From positions 1 through 35,907 of the forward strand of contig CANRME010000003.1 in the NCBI GenBank assembly GCA_947631655.1: a stretch of DNA of 35,907 nucleotides, given 5' to 3'. The notes beneath the pieces were generated by a model that worked only from the letters and a program-made list of their open reading frames with translations, had not been told where the DNA came from and ran no database searches. Origin of the DNA: an uncultured Bacilli bacterium. GTDB taxonomy: Bacteria; Bacillota_I; Bacilli_A; RF39; UBA660. Position numbers and translations under genes: made by a program. Within the stretch, counting starts at the first letter, position 1; each line of letters begins with the position of its first letter. Positions 23,566-32,719 of this stretch are shown here, one piece after another.

Positions 23566-25032
23566 ATGTTTATATTAAAAAATGCATGGATTTCAATTAA
23601 AAGAAATAAAGGAAGGAATATTTTAATAGGAATCATTATTTTAATAATTGCATGTGCTTGTACGATAACACTAGCGATAAAAAATACAGCTGTAGATTTA
23701 ATAGATTCTTATAAGAATGCTTATGACAAAGAAGTAACCATTAGTTTTGATAGATCGAATATGATGAAAGACTTTGACCCATCCCAATCAGAAGGAAGAG
23801 AAAATGCTAGAGAAAAATTTGATAATATTGCAAGTTACACCATTAGTGATGTTCTATCTTTTGCGGATAGTGAATATATTGAAAGTTATTATTATACTTA
23901 TGGTGTTGGCTTGAATGGAAACAATATTGAAAAGGCTGAAATTGAGTCAAATAATAATATGCCAAACGGATTTGGTCATGGAAAAGAAAACAATATATCA
24001 TCTACTGATTTTACTTTAACTGGTTATAGTTCATTAGATGCTATGAGTGAATTTATAAATGGTACTTATACCATGAATGAAATAACGGAGAATGCATGGG
24101 ACATTGCCTTTGATGGTAACTATGTATTTATCAATCAAGAACTTGCGGATTATAATAATCTAAATTTAAATGACAAAATAGTCCTAGAAGATGAAGAGGG
24201 AAATACTTATGAATTCGAAATCATTGGTATTTTTAAAGAAAACGAAGAAGGAAACGGAGAGCCAATGTCGATGTTTTCCAATTCAGCGAATACTCTGGTA
24301 ACAAATGCCAGTGCGGTAACAAGTATTACTACAAGTAACGAAGATTTACAAGCGACAATTAATCCAACATTTATTATAGATTCTTATGATAACGTAGAAA
24401 AACTACAAGACGAATTTTACGAAAAAGGGTTAGATGAAAATTTTGTTCTTCAAACGAACGAAGAAATAGCATTAAGCGGAGTTTCAAGCATTGAAAATAT
24501 TAACTCTTTTGCAACAACATTTTTAGTTATCACTCTTATTATTGGTGGAATTGTTTTATTTGTAATCAACATGATCAATATTCGTGAAAGAAAATACGAA
24601 ATAGGAGTTTTAAGAACCATCGGTATTAGTAAGGTTAAATTAACGATGCAGTTTGTATCAGAACTTGTGATTGTTTCTGTTGTTGCTCTTGTACTGGGTG
24701 CAGGAATTGGGGCAGTAAGTTCGAAAGGAGTAAGTAATTCTTTACTAGAAAGTGAAATAAATAGTAGTAATGAAAGAACAGAAGAAATTGGTAAAAACTT
24801 TGGTGGACCAAATGGGAATGAAGGAATGCCAGATCGTGGAAATAGAGACGAAATGAGAGGAAAAGGTATGCCCGTGGTTCAAGCATACGATTCGATTGAT
24901 GCAGTCGTAGATATGAAAGTTTTACTAGAATTACTTGGTATTGGACTTTCATTAGTATTGGTAAGTTCCATTGCCTCAATGGTTAGTATTCAAAGATTTT
25001 CACCACTTACAATATTGAAAGAGAGGTCTTAA
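23566..25032 (+). CDS. FtsX/MacB-type ABC transporter permease
   Basis: 489 residues from the ATG at 23566, which has AAGGAGGA 5 bases upstream; an in-frame ATG 27 bases earlier overlaps no site. N-terminal segment SIKRNKGRNILIGIIILIIACACTI is the typical first membrane span. A large outside domain of about 250 residues (with the LNLNDKIVLEDEEGN barrel seen in MacB periplasmic domains) follows. Three more spans are near 320-345, 370-395 and 460-485. The EIGVLRTIGIS motif after the second span is the FtsX signature. A glycine/asparagine/methionine-rich loop lies between spans three and four. Partner ATPase starts 2 bp later. Probably exports or detaches a peptide or lipid-linked substrate. Confidence 0.88.
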   Translation: MFILKNAWISIKRNKGRNILIGIIILIIACACTITLAIKNTAVDLIDSYKNAYDKEVTISFDRSNMMKDFDPSQSEGRENAREKFDNIASYTISDVLSFADSEYIESYYYTYGVGLNGNNIEKAEIESNNNMPNGFGHGKENNISSTDFTLTGYSSLDAMSEFINGTYTMNEITENAWDIAFDGNYVFINQELADYNNLNLNDKIVLEDEEGNTYEFEIIGIFKENEEGNGEPMSMFSNSANTLVTNASAVTSITTSNEDLQATINPTFIIDSYDNVEKLQDEFYEKGLDENFVLQTNEEIALSGVSSIENINSFATTFLVITLIIGGIVLFVINMINIRERKYEIGVLRTIGISKVKLTMQFVSELVIVSVVALVLGAGIGAVSSKGVSNSLLESEINSSNERTEEIGKNFGGPNGNEGMPDRGNRDEMRGKGMPVVQAYDSIDAVVDMKVLLELLGIGLSLVLVSSIASMVSIQRFSPLTILKERS

Positions 25033-25034
25033 TA

Positions 25035-25829
25035 ATGGCAGATAAGGAAAAGAATAACTATGTTTCAAAAGATAAACTTGGGAAAAATTTTACTCACAAA
25101 AAACAAATAGTTAAAAATAATGAAGTAAAAGATAATAAAGAGATGAAAGAAAAAAATACTTCTTCAAAAGACATTATTTTAAGTATTAAAAATGCAAGTT
25201 ATCGATATAGTGATGCGGAAGAAAATGACTATGCATTAAGAAATGTTAGTTTTGATTTTGAAAGTGGAAAAATATATGCTATCAGAGGTCGAAGTGGTAC
25301 TGGAAAAACAACATTATTATCTTTAATAAGTGGATTGGAAAGATGCACAGAAGGGGAAATTATTTTTGATGGCAAAAGTCTAAAAGATAGGAATTTAGAT
25401 AAGTATCGTAATAGTGATATTGGTATCGTCTTTCAAAGTTATAATTTATTGCCCTTTATGACAGCTAGCGAAAATATCATTCTTTCGATGGACGCAAATG
25501 GCTTAAAACTGAAAAACAAAAAAGAAAAAGCCATCGAGCTTATGGAAAAAGTCGGCTTGAAAGAAACTTATGCAGATCGTAAAGTTTTAAGATTATCAGG
25601 TGGGGAGCAACAAAGAGTGGCTATCGCAAGAAGCCTATCTTATAACCCTAAAATGATAATTGCTGATGAACCAACTGGAAACCTTGATAAGCAGACAGAG
25701 ACTGAAATTCTAGAAATATTTGAAAAGTTAGCCCATGAAGAAAAGAAATGTGTCATTATCGTAACTCATTCTCAAAATGTATGCGACGCTGTTGATGTAA
25801 TATATGACTTGAAGAAAGTGGCAAAGTAA
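25035..25829 (+). CDS. ABC transporter ATP-binding protein (MacB/LolD type)
   Basis: 264 residues. Walker A GRSGTGKTT (85-93), Q-loop FQSYNLLP, signature LSGGEQQRVAIARSL, Walker B MIIADEPTGNLD and H-loop VTHS. The signature and GNLD match the LolD/MacB subfamily that pairs with FtsX-like permeases. The first 45 residues are an unusual lysine/asparagine-rich polar extension not found in most relatives. Coupled to the permease gene by a 2-bp gap and controlled by the same promoter. Confidence 0.93.
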   Translation: MADKEKNNYVSKDKLGKNFTHKKQIVKNNEVKDNKEMKEKNTSSKDIILSIKNASYRYSDAEENDYALRNVSFDFESGKIYAIRGRSGTGKTTLLSLISGLERCTEGEIIFDGKSLKDRNLDKYRNSDIGIVFQSYNLLPFMTASENIILSMDANGLKLKNKKEKAIELMEKVGLKETYADRKVLRLSGGEQQRVAIARSLSYNPKMIIADEPTGNLDKQTETEILEIFEKLAHEEKKCVIIVTHSQNVCDAVDVIYDLKKVAK

Positions 25830-25901
25830 GTAAATATAGATATTAGCAAACTCTATTGGGAGATTTTCTTTTTTGACATTCTAAGATATAATATCGAATG
25901 A

Positions 25902-26132
25902 ACAAAATTACAAGTTGATTTTAAAGAAAACTATCAAGTAAAATTTTGGGATTGTGGAATCAAATATCGTCTAAGCAAATGCCAGAATTTTATAAAAACA
26001 GTAGTTTCTGAAATAGAGAAGGTTAGTGCTATAATGATATTACCTGAAAAGAAAGAGGATAACGTCAATACCATAATACGAGGTTTGGTTATAATTGTTC
26101 GTTTCAAACATAATGGAGTGAATGGAATATGA
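25902..26132 (+). pseudogene. Open frame without a proper start, overlapping the next gene by ATGA
   Basis: A frame open for 76 codons (25902-26132) has no ATG, GTG or TTG in its first third. The only in-frame ATG (about 26034) would give 32 residues. Its TGA stop overlaps the ATG of the next gene as ATGA (26129-26132), a common sign of translational coupling. The predicted residues (QVDFKENYQVKFWDCG ... IVRFKHNGVNGI) match nothing I know. It is best seen as a remnant or a chance frame. Just upstream, TTGACA (25873-25878) and TATAAT (25887-25892) lie too close (8 bp) to work together. No other gene lies in 25830-26128. Confidence 0.3.
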
Positions 26133-26815
26133 GGAAAAGTAATTTGTTCAAGGCAACGATTTCTTTTGAAAATAATCATTACATGAATATAACTTTATAT
26201 TTAGTTTATAATGGGAACGAAAAATTAAAGAATGAAATTCCCCAAATAAAATTTAAAAAATGGGGAGATAAACATTTTTTAACGGTTGATATAAAAGATA
26301 TTAAAATTTTGGAAAAATTAAAGAATATCAGTGAATCCGACAAACGATATATAAACGATGTATTTGAATACGTAAAAACACATCAACAGCTCCTATTAGA
26401 TTATTGGAATGCTGATATACCAGAGTTTGAAGCAAAACAAATATTTTTTGATGAAACAAATAATCATTTTGGATGTACGAATTTAAGTAAGAGAAAAACC
26501 GGTTTACCGATGAATTTAGTTGTTTATTGTAACTATACACTGGATAGAGATAATATATTATTTTTTCAAAATGATTACGAAAAATTAAACTATCATAATA
26601 TGATAATGATGAGTATTGATAAAGATCATCCACAAGTATTAGTAAACAGAAAAATAAATATAAAAGAAGAGAATATGGAGTTATTAAAAAATTTTATAAA
26701 AAAGTATTATAAAATATTAACAGAATATAACGATGATCAATTACATGATAGTGAGATATTTAGTTTCATCGACGAAAGTGTAAAAGAAGCGAAAAAAGAG
26801 AGTAATGATGAATGA
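26129..26815 (+). CDS. Hypothetical soluble protein
   Basis: 228 residues, soluble and mixed alpha/beta, acidic at the C-terminus (VKEAKKESNDE). A beta-rich N-terminal half (ATISFENNHYMNITLYLVYN) is followed by helical segments and a middle region with FGCTNLSKRKTGLPMNLVVYCNY. I recognise no family or catalytic motif. GGAG precedes the ATG. It stands alone between the ABC operon and the next promoter and has its own strong terminator, which its stop region overlaps. Confidence 0.55.
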   Translation: MRKSNLFKATISFENNHYMNITLYLVYNGNEKLKNEIPQIKFKKWGDKHFLTVDIKDIKILEKLKNISESDKRYINDVFEYVKTHQQLLLDYWNADIPEFEAKQIFFDETNNHFGCTNLSKRKTGLPMNLVVYCNYTLDRDNILFFQNDYEKLNYHNMIMMSIDKDHPQVLVNRKINIKEENMELLKNFIKKYYKILTEYNDDQLHDSEIFSFIDESVKEAKKESNDE

Positions 26816-26850
26816 AGGCTAATAATGTCCCAGTCATTATACTCTCTTTT
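26798..26850 (+). terminator. Terminator after hypothetical gene
   Basis: GAGAGTAATGA (26798-26808) pairs with TCATTATACTCTC (26834-26846) with a 2-nt bulge, followed by TTTT. It overlaps the end of the coding sequence. Confidence 0.75.
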
Positions 26851-26947
26851 TCTATTGTTTTGATTTTGAAGATACTATTTTTAAGGGAAAGAATACTATG
26901 AAAAAAGAACGAAAAACTTTTAACAGTAAATAGTGACAAGAAAACAC

Positions 26948-26976
26948 TTTACTTTACAGTAAAAATGATGTATAAT
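26948..26976 (+). promoter_or_regulatory. Promoter of the secreted coiled-coil protein gene with possible operator
   Basis: TTTACT (26948-26953), 17-bp spacer, TATAAT (26971-26976). The spacer holds the palindrome TTTACAGTAAA (26953-26963). Its half ACAGTAAA recurs at 26923-26930, 33 bp (three helical turns) upstream. The leader then has a small GGGAA/TTCCC hairpin and AGGAGGAA before the ATG at 27045. Confidence 0.6.
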
Positions 26977-27044
26977 ATTGCCAACAACAGGGGGGAATCC
27001 TTTCCCATCATTGTATATAATATATAATAGAGGAGGAATAAATT

Positions 27045-28265
27045 ATGAAAAAGCTCATGACAAAATCAATTATGACAAAAGCAATTATATCGGTAATGAT
27101 AACTACTACTGTCATAGCCGGTGTAATCGTTACATCAAAAGTAATGGACAATAAAAACTTTGCTAATAAGATCAGCAATCAAAAAGCAGAAAGTTATACG
27201 GAAAAGAAAAATACAGAAGGGGAAACTGCAACCACTGCTATTAAAACAGAAACAAAACAAAATGAGACAGATGAAAAAATAGGAGATGCACAATCAAAAA
27301 CCAAAAGTACTGAAACTACGACGGAACTAGAATTACAAAAAGAAATTGAGAATGCGAAAAAAGCAGTAACCGAAGCAGAAAAAGAATTAGAAACTGCTAA
27401 AACAGAACAAGAAAAAACACAGGCAAAAGCGAAAGTAGAAGCAGCCAAAGAAGAACAAAGAAAAGCAGAGCAAGCAAAAGAAGAGGCAGAAGAAAAAGCA
27501 AAACAAGCAGGAGAAACTACTACAAAAGTGGAAGAAGAAAAACCAAAAACAAGTAGTGAAAGTCAACCTACTGCTACACCTAATACAGTAGAAACTCCAG
27601 CTCCAAAGGCAAATGATTTGGAGACAGTGAAAAAGGCAATAGAAAATACAAGAAATGCAAACACCATGACAGTCACGAATTATATAGAAAATTCAACCAA
27701 ACAATTCAATAAGGCAACAGGCGAAGAACATGCCGTTTATCGTAGCGCTCTAAGCCTTACTGAAAAGGCTGGTACTCTATATTCCTATAAAACCAATAAC
27801 AGCAAAACGCTTTCTTTATTCAAAGAAAATGGTGGTAGTGAATGGAAAATGGTCTTTAGTGGTAAGAGAACCATGGGTGTCATTGAATTAGAATTAATAA
27901 AGAATGCTTATAGTGTAGAAGCAACCGGTGATGGTAACTACAATGTAAAAATTTCTCATAGTGATGCCAAAAGCTGGCTTATGAATTACTATGGAAGTTC
28001 ATCAGTATCTGGTGAAGTAACGATTACTATTAAAACAAATGGTACTTACGTACAGTTAATAAAAGGTACAGTTGGAACGAGAGAAATTAATTTGGCTCTA
28101 AGCGATATTGGTTCTACAACGGTTCCTTCAAGAAGCCAACTTGGTATTGATGAAGGAACAATTAATGCATTAGAAGAAGAATATAAAGCGCATTATGACT
28201 GTGAACGTGAAAACGATTACTGGGTTTGCGGACCACATAAACATGTAAATCAATATAATTTTTAA
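27045..28265 (+). CDS. Secreted or surface coiled-coil protein
   Basis: 406 residues. A positively charged start and one hydrophobic segment (about 11-31, IISVMITTTVIAGVIVTSKVM) anchor it or act as signal peptide; there is no lipobox cysteine. Residues about 40-100 are Thr/Glu/Lys-rich. Residues about 95-165 form a heptad-like Glu/Lys/Ala coiled coil, followed by a proline/threonine-rich linker to 190. The last 210 residues are a beta-rich globular domain (YSVEATGDGNYNVKISHSD, GEVTITIKTNG) with two cysteines near the end. No LPxTG motif. Family not recognised; a cell-envelope adhesin or lipid-binding role would fit, by architecture only. Confidence 0.65.
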   Translation: MKKLMTKSIMTKAIISVMITTTVIAGVIVTSKVMDNKNFANKISNQKAESYTEKKNTEGETATTAIKTETKQNETDEKIGDAQSKTKSTETTTELELQKEIENAKKAVTEAEKELETAKTEQEKTQAKAKVEAAKEEQRKAEQAKEEAEEKAKQAGETTTKVEEEKPKTSSESQPTATPNTVETPAPKANDLETVKKAIENTRNANTMTVTNYIENSTKQFNKATGEEHAVYRSALSLTEKAGTLYSYKTNNSKTLSLFKENGGSEWKMVFSGKRTMGVIELELIKNAYSVEATGDGNYNVKISHSDAKSWLMNYYGSSSVSGEVTITIKTNGTYVQLIKGTVGTREINLALSDIGSTTVPSRSQLGIDEGTINALEEEYKAHYDCERENDYWVCGPHKHVNQYNF

Positions 28266-28298
28266 TAAATAGGAATGCAACGAAAATAATAAAAAGAA

Positions 28299-28332
28299 AA
28301 GCCTATACCTTCGAAAGGGTATGGGCTTTTTT
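28299..28332 (+). terminator. Terminator after coiled-coil protein gene
   Basis: AAGCCTATACC (28299-28309) pairs with GGTATGGGCTT (28318-28328) with one G-T pair, followed by TTTT. Confidence 0.88.
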
Positions 28333-28630
28333 GTGGAAAAAACTTTTTCTTCCCCCAAAAAAATTCAAAATCAAAGTTTGTAACCAGAACCAAATCATGA
28401 AATGAAAAATTCATATCGAAAACAGGACTACGAAAAATCAAAAAGTACCAGAAAATTCATTAGGAAAAAGAATGGATATCAAACAGGAAATCAAAGAGTA
28501 AGAAATGAAATAAGTAAAATCAGATTTTCCTAGAAGAATATAATTTTGAAATCATGACATTTTTAACTGACCGAATAAGTCATAGTATTTTTTTAAAACT
28601 TTGGATATACTTTTCTCATGAGGTGAAACC
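28333..28630 (+). other. Gene-free leader before the XRE-ABC gene
   Basis: A-rich DNA without a supported gene. TATACT at 28606-28611 is the best -10 for the following gene, but no -35 can be recognised 16-18 bp upstream. GAGGTGA precedes the ATG at 28631. Confidence 0.4.
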
Positions 28631-29593
28631 ATGAATCAAGAAAAAATGGGAAAATTTATCGCGGAACTACGCACAGAATGTGGTTATACACAAAAAGAGA
28701 TCGGCAATATGTTAGGTATCACAGACAATTCCGTATCCAAATGGGAAAGAGGAATCAACGCTCCAGATATCTCGATTTTGACGACTCTTTCGGAAATATT
28801 TCATGTGACAGTTCAAGAATTATTAAATGGCGAAAGAAATTTCAAAAAGAAAGAAATTGATAAAACGCATCACCAAAAGGTATTAGAGGTAAAGAATTTA
28901 TCGAAATCCTTTGGTAAAAGAAAAATCCTAAAAAACATTACCTTTGATATTTATGAAGGGGACATTGTCGGTTTGATAGGTCCGAATGGTGCCGGGAAGA
29001 CAACTCTAATAAAAACAATTTTAAGTTTATATCATATGGATAGTGGTAGTGTCAAAATAGGTGGATATGACATTAAAAAAGAATTAGAAAAAGCGTTATC
29101 ACAAACTGGTTCAATTATTGAAAATCCGGATATGTATCAAAATATCAGTGGAAGAAAGAATCTAAAGATTACCTCACTCATCAATGACATTAAGGATAAA
29201 GACTATATCGAAAAGATCATTCGCTTCGTCAAATTAGAAGACCGTATCGATGACAAAGTAAAAAAATATTCTCTAGGAATGAAACAACGACTAGGTTTAG
29301 CAAACGCCTTAATCAAAAGACCCAAACTTTTAATTTTAGATGAACCAACCAACGGATTAGATCCCGCGGGAATAAAAGAATTAAGAGAAATTCTAAAGAA
29401 AATCAACCACGAAGAAAATATGAGTATTTTAATTAGTAGCCACATCTTATCCGAAGTAGAAAATATCTGTGATCGTATTTTGATTATCGATGAAGGAAAA
29501 ATAAATAGCGACTTCGGTATTGAAGAAGTAAAATATAAAAATATCAGCCTAGAAGATGAGTTTTTCTCAAAAATAAAAAAAGAGAAAGAATAG
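28631..29593 (+). CDS. XRE DNA-binding domain fused to ABC exporter ATPase
   Basis: 320 residues in two parts. Residues 1-66 are an XRE helix-turn-helix (CGYTQKEIGNMLGITDNSVSKWERG). From about 84 an ABC ATPase of the BcrA/antibiotic-export type follows: Walker A GPNGAGKTT (117-125), signature YSLGMKQRLGLANAL, Walker B LLILDEPTNGLDPAG and H-loop ISSH. The linker is short and lysine-rich. The fusion puts regulator and transporter motor in one chain, so transport or substrate load may feed back on transcription. It pairs with the permease 19 bp downstream. Frame and motifs are continuous, so it is a real fusion rather than a sequencing artefact. Confidence 0.88.
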   Translation: MNQEKMGKFIAELRTECGYTQKEIGNMLGITDNSVSKWERGINAPDISILTTLSEIFHVTVQELLNGERNFKKKEIDKTHHQKVLEVKNLSKSFGKRKILKNITFDIYEGDIVGLIGPNGAGKTTLIKTILSLYHMDSGSVKIGGYDIKKELEKALSQTGSIIENPDMYQNISGRKNLKITSLINDIKDKDYIEKIIRFVKLEDRIDDKVKKYSLGMKQRLGLANALIKRPKLLILDEPTNGLDPAGIKELREILKKINHEENMSILISSHILSEVENICDRILIIDEGKINSDFGIEEVKYKNISLEDEFFSKIKKEKE

Positions 29594-29612
29594 AAAAAGG
29601 AGTGAACGATAA

Positions 29613-31232
29613 GTGAAAATAATCAAATTAATTCAAAGTGAATTTATCAAAAACTATACCCTAAAAAAGATCATAGGAATCATCCTTATTGTTTCTCTTT
29701 TTAGTATCGGGTTGGTAGAATTTATGAACCTGTTTTACTTTCAAAAAGGACAAGAAATCGAACTCATAGATAACCAGATGGAAATTCGTAATCAGGAATT
29801 AGCGCAAAAAGAAAATCGAACACTAGAAGAAGATTATGAATTATATCTAAATCGAATCAAAAAAGAAGCGTATCAATATTTAACCGAAAAGAAAATAACA
29901 ACCTTAACAGATTGGCATACCAGTATCGTTTTCGATTTACGCGCCGATTTACAAGAAAATTATTTATATAAATTGATTCGAGATAAAATAGAGGATTCCT
30001 TTATTTCAGGAATTTGTTCCAATGAAAACTATAAGCCAACGGAGTACGGGGATGGATATGCCGCTACCTTTGTGGGCACTCTTTCTACTGATTGTGCTTA
30101 TTATTACGACGGTACTTTAGAAGAAAAAATAGAGTATTTAGAAAAAGAAATCGAAGCATATGAAAAACTTTTAAAAGAAGATAAATTTTATCTTTACTTA
30201 CAATATCTAATTGATACAGAACAAATCTTTGATGATGATATTGAGATTGCCCAACTCATCATTGATAAAAAAATTGAAAATATGTGGGATGCCCGAGCCC
30301 TCAATTACATAAAATATTCTTTCTATCAAACTGAATCCATCCTCAGTGAAGAGAAATTTCGAAAGATGCAAGAATTTTATCATTTTCCTTCCTATCAAGA
30401 TTATGTAAGATTTACGAAATACAATAATGAAGAAGCAAAAAAATCCAAAGCAATTCTCCGCTATAGCATAGAAAATAACATAGAAAATGATTTACCATCA
30501 AACAATACACATAATTATGGAATTTGGAGTATGATGAATAGTTCCTACAATGTTGTAACAAGTAAGAAAATGGTAAATGAGGTGTTTCACCTAACTATCA
30601 TTGTTCTTATATTAGTGTGTATCACAAGTAGCGGAATCGTAAGCGGAGAACATAGTAAAGGAACAATCAAAAATATGATTACTACCCCAGTAAAAAGATA
30701 TAAAATTTTACTTAGTAAGTTTATTTATTTGATTCTTCATACTTATATTATTTGGTTCATTGGATTAGTGGCTTTAAGTATTTATTCAGGTATTCGATTT
30801 GGTTTTAGTGATTTGTTTACTCCTAAATTAATTGATTCTGGTGGAAAAGTAATCGAAGTAAATTATTATTTATACTTATTGAAAGATATGTTTTTTGCCG
30901 GTATTCCTGTCATTGCCTTTTTAAGTATCTTATTTTTCTTATCAACTGTGACACTCAATACGGCAGTTACGACCAGTGTTATGACTATTTTAGCAATTAT
31001 CCCATCCATTTTATACTACGCTTGTGCCCATTTAAATTTGAATTTTCTTGTTTATACCCCTCTCTTATACTTTGACTGTGGTTATCTATTTGATAAACAG
31101 GAATTTTATATAGATATTTTAAAGAAAGTAGATATGAATTTAGGTTTAGGTATCCTCGTCTCTCTAATCACAATCGTTATTCTATACACAATAACCAATG
31201 TAGTTTATATCAAACGAGATATTAAAAATTAA
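29613..31232 (+). CDS. ABC-2 type exporter permease
   Basis: 539 residues from a GTG start at 29613, with AAAGGAGTG upstream at good spacing. One N-terminal span (about 18-36), then about 280 residues with many acidic and aromatic residues that lie outside the membrane. Five further spans lie near 328-345, 370-390, 430-455, 460-480 and 512-535. GTIKNMITTPVKRYKILLSKF after the second span is typical of ABC-2 permeases. The long outside or cytosolic domain is bigger than in ordinary two-gene exporters. Works with the XRE-ABC ATPase; substrate unknown, possibly a peptide antibiotic. Confidence 0.82.
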   Translation: MKIIKLIQSEFIKNYTLKKIIGIILIVSLFSIGLVEFMNLFYFQKGQEIELIDNQMEIRNQELAQKENRTLEEDYELYLNRIKKEAYQYLTEKKITTLTDWHTSIVFDLRADLQENYLYKLIRDKIEDSFISGICSNENYKPTEYGDGYAATFVGTLSTDCAYYYDGTLEEKIEYLEKEIEAYEKLLKEDKFYLYLQYLIDTEQIFDDDIEIAQLIIDKKIENMWDARALNYIKYSFYQTESILSEEKFRKMQEFYHFPSYQDYVRFTKYNNEEAKKSKAILRYSIENNIENDLPSNNTHNYGIWSMMNSSYNVVTSKKMVNEVFHLTIIVLILVCITSSGIVSGEHSKGTIKNMITTPVKRYKILLSKFIYLILHTYIIWFIGLVALSIYSGIRFGFSDLFTPKLIDSGGKVIEVNYYLYLLKDMFFAGIPVIAFLSILFFLSTVTLNTAVTTSVMTILAIIPSILYYACAHLNLNFLVYTPLLYFDCGYLFDKQEFYIDILKKVDMNLGLGILVSLITIVILYTITNVVYIKRDIKN

Positions 31233-31434
31233 AAAATTACGAATCCTTACTTTCAAAAAAAGATAATAAGAGATTTAAAAAAATTCCGCAAAAAAATAAT
31301 GATGCCAAAAGAAGCGAAAGAAGAAACATAATTAACAAAAAAGGTTCCACAAAAAGAAACAGAACGATGCAAAAAGAACGACAAAAAAGAAAATAAAGAG
31401 AAATCAAAAAATAAAAAAAGGGACCAAAAAATCA
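31233..31434 (+). other. Purine-rich gene-free stretch
   Basis: Almost entirely A and G on the plus strand, with AAAGAA-type repeats. A 72-codon open frame on the minus strand is phenylalanine/serine-rich from the base bias and is not believed. No supported gene or promoter. Confidence 0.4.
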
Positions 31435-31490
31435 AAAAGAGGTTACATCGAAGTGAACCCAAATCGTTCACATCAGCCTCTTTTCATTTT
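31434..31490. terminator. Probable two-part bidirectional terminator
   Basis: AAAAGAGG (31435-31442) pairs with CCTCTTTT (31477-31484). Inside, GTGAAC and GTTCAC form a second stem, leaving an internal loop. It lies between the ABC permease and the convergent methyltransferase gene. Confidence 0.55.
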
Positions 31491-31517
31491 GCGACATCTC
31501 TACATAAGGAACAAGAG

Positions 31518-32456
31518 TTATTCTTTTACCGCAAACAAAACAATTTCTGTAGGAAAAACCGCATTTCCATAGTATCTTAGATCAAAAAAATATCCATCCC
31601 ACATTTCGTAAATCAGTTTTGGTATCTTCCACAAATCTTCATGATTATGGTAAACAGAAATAGCTAACTTCGGATGTTCTTCCGTAATATGACGTTTCGC
31701 ACCAAGAAGTGCTTTGGTCTCTGACCCTTCAATATCCATTTTTAGAAAGGTAATAGGTTCTTTTATATCCTCATCCAAAGTAACAGTTTCAATGGCGTTT
31801 TCCTCTTTCCCTTCCTTCCATACAATATTGGCAGAAGCATCTACTGCATTTTTTTCAATATAAAGAATCCCACTTTCATCCGAAACCGCTTTCTTTTGAC
31901 AAAGAATATTAGGATAATAAGAAAGAGATTTCTTTAAAGAAGTAAAACTTTCTTCCGTCACTTCATAACCATAAATTTTTTGATAACAATGACTCCCATA
32001 CTGTGTGAGATAATCCATAATAGTATCTCCAACATAAGCACCTAAATCCACAAAAACTTCTTTTTCATCACAAGAAATCAAATCGAAATCAAAATAATGA
32101 GAATAATTTTTTTCACCACACGTACCTAATGTTTCAAAATCGAAACGATACCAATTACTTAAAATCGCGTATAATACTTTTTTAGAACGATAATCACCAA
32201 GTTTTTGGTAAAGCCAAGCGTAATCTTCTATATGTTCTTTCAATGAAATACTTCGTAAATACAATTCGTCATAAATTCCTTCTGAACGTTTTAATTTTCC
32301 CCAATAAGGAAAAGTCTGAAAATAATTTTCCAAAGAATCTTGTGTTTGTTTGGGAATATGAAAATACTGTTGATAAATAGAAGTATAAATTTCCTGTAGA
32401 CTTTTCGACCGAATTTCATTTACTAATGAAAAAAAAGATTGATCAATTTGATTCAT
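31518..32456 (-). CDS. FkbM-family methyltransferase
   Basis: 312 residues. S-adenosylmethionine-binding motif FVDLGAYVGDT (about 135-145) follows a helical N-terminal region of about 130 residues. Further FkbM marks are YGYEVTEESFTSLKKSL, DASANIVW and ITFLKMDIEGSETKALLGA with the conserved DIEGxE. FkbM enzymes O-methylate sugars or small molecules, often of cell-surface polysaccharide. GAGGAG precedes the ATG. It stands alone on the minus strand. Acceptor unknown. Confidence 0.88.
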   Translation of the reverse strand: MNQIDQSFFSLVNEIRSKSLQEIYTSIYQQYFHIPKQTQDSLENYFQTFPYWGKLKRSEGIYDELYLRSISLKEHIEDYAWLYQKLGDYRSKKVLYAILSNWYRFDFETLGTCGEKNYSHYFDFDLISCDEKEVFVDLGAYVGDTIMDYLTQYGSHCYQKIYGYEVTEESFTSLKKSLSYYPNILCQKKAVSDESGILYIEKNAVDASANIVWKEGKEENAIETVTLDEDIKEPITFLKMDIEGSETKALLGAKRHITEEHPKLAISVYHNHEDLWKIPKLIYEMWDGYFFDLRYYGNAVFPTEIVLFAVKE

Positions 32457-32651
32457 AAATTTCTCCTCAATATAACTCTATGAAAAGAAAGAAAACTTCA
32501 TGCCGATTATGTAGATAAAAAATACCATTTCATTTCAATTTATGGAAATATGGAAAATAAGAAAAACAATAGGAAAAAGCAATCCTTAGACAATGATATA
32601 TTGAAAATGCAACCTCAATTCCACATCGAAAGCCTAACATCACTTCCTTCA

Positions 32652-32680
32652 TTTACGAATGGATGGATCTGTGATATACT
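32652..32680 (+). promoter_or_regulatory. pta promoter
   Basis: TTTACG (32652-32657), 17-bp spacer, TATACT (32675-32680) with TG extension (32672-32673). AGGAGG (32709-32714) follows before the start. Confidence 0.65.
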
Positions 32681-32719
32681 AAAAAAGAAAACAGAATTAA
32701 ATAAAAATAGGAGGCTATG

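Noticed and set aside
24635..24979. 114-codon minus-strand frame inside the ABC permease
   Set aside because: It lies wholly within a well-supported gene in another frame and has no motif or start signal.
25873..25892. TTGACA and TATAAT as one promoter
   Set aside because: The spacer is only 8 bp, too short for sigma-A-type recognition.
26898..26933. 11-codon leader peptide upstream of the surface-protein gene
   Set aside because: It ends before the promoter at 26948 and so is not in that transcript; no attenuator structure follows.
31253..31471. 72-codon open frame on the minus strand, rich in Phe and Ser
   Set aside because: It is the mirror of a purine-rich stretch and has no ribosome binding site; composition explains it.
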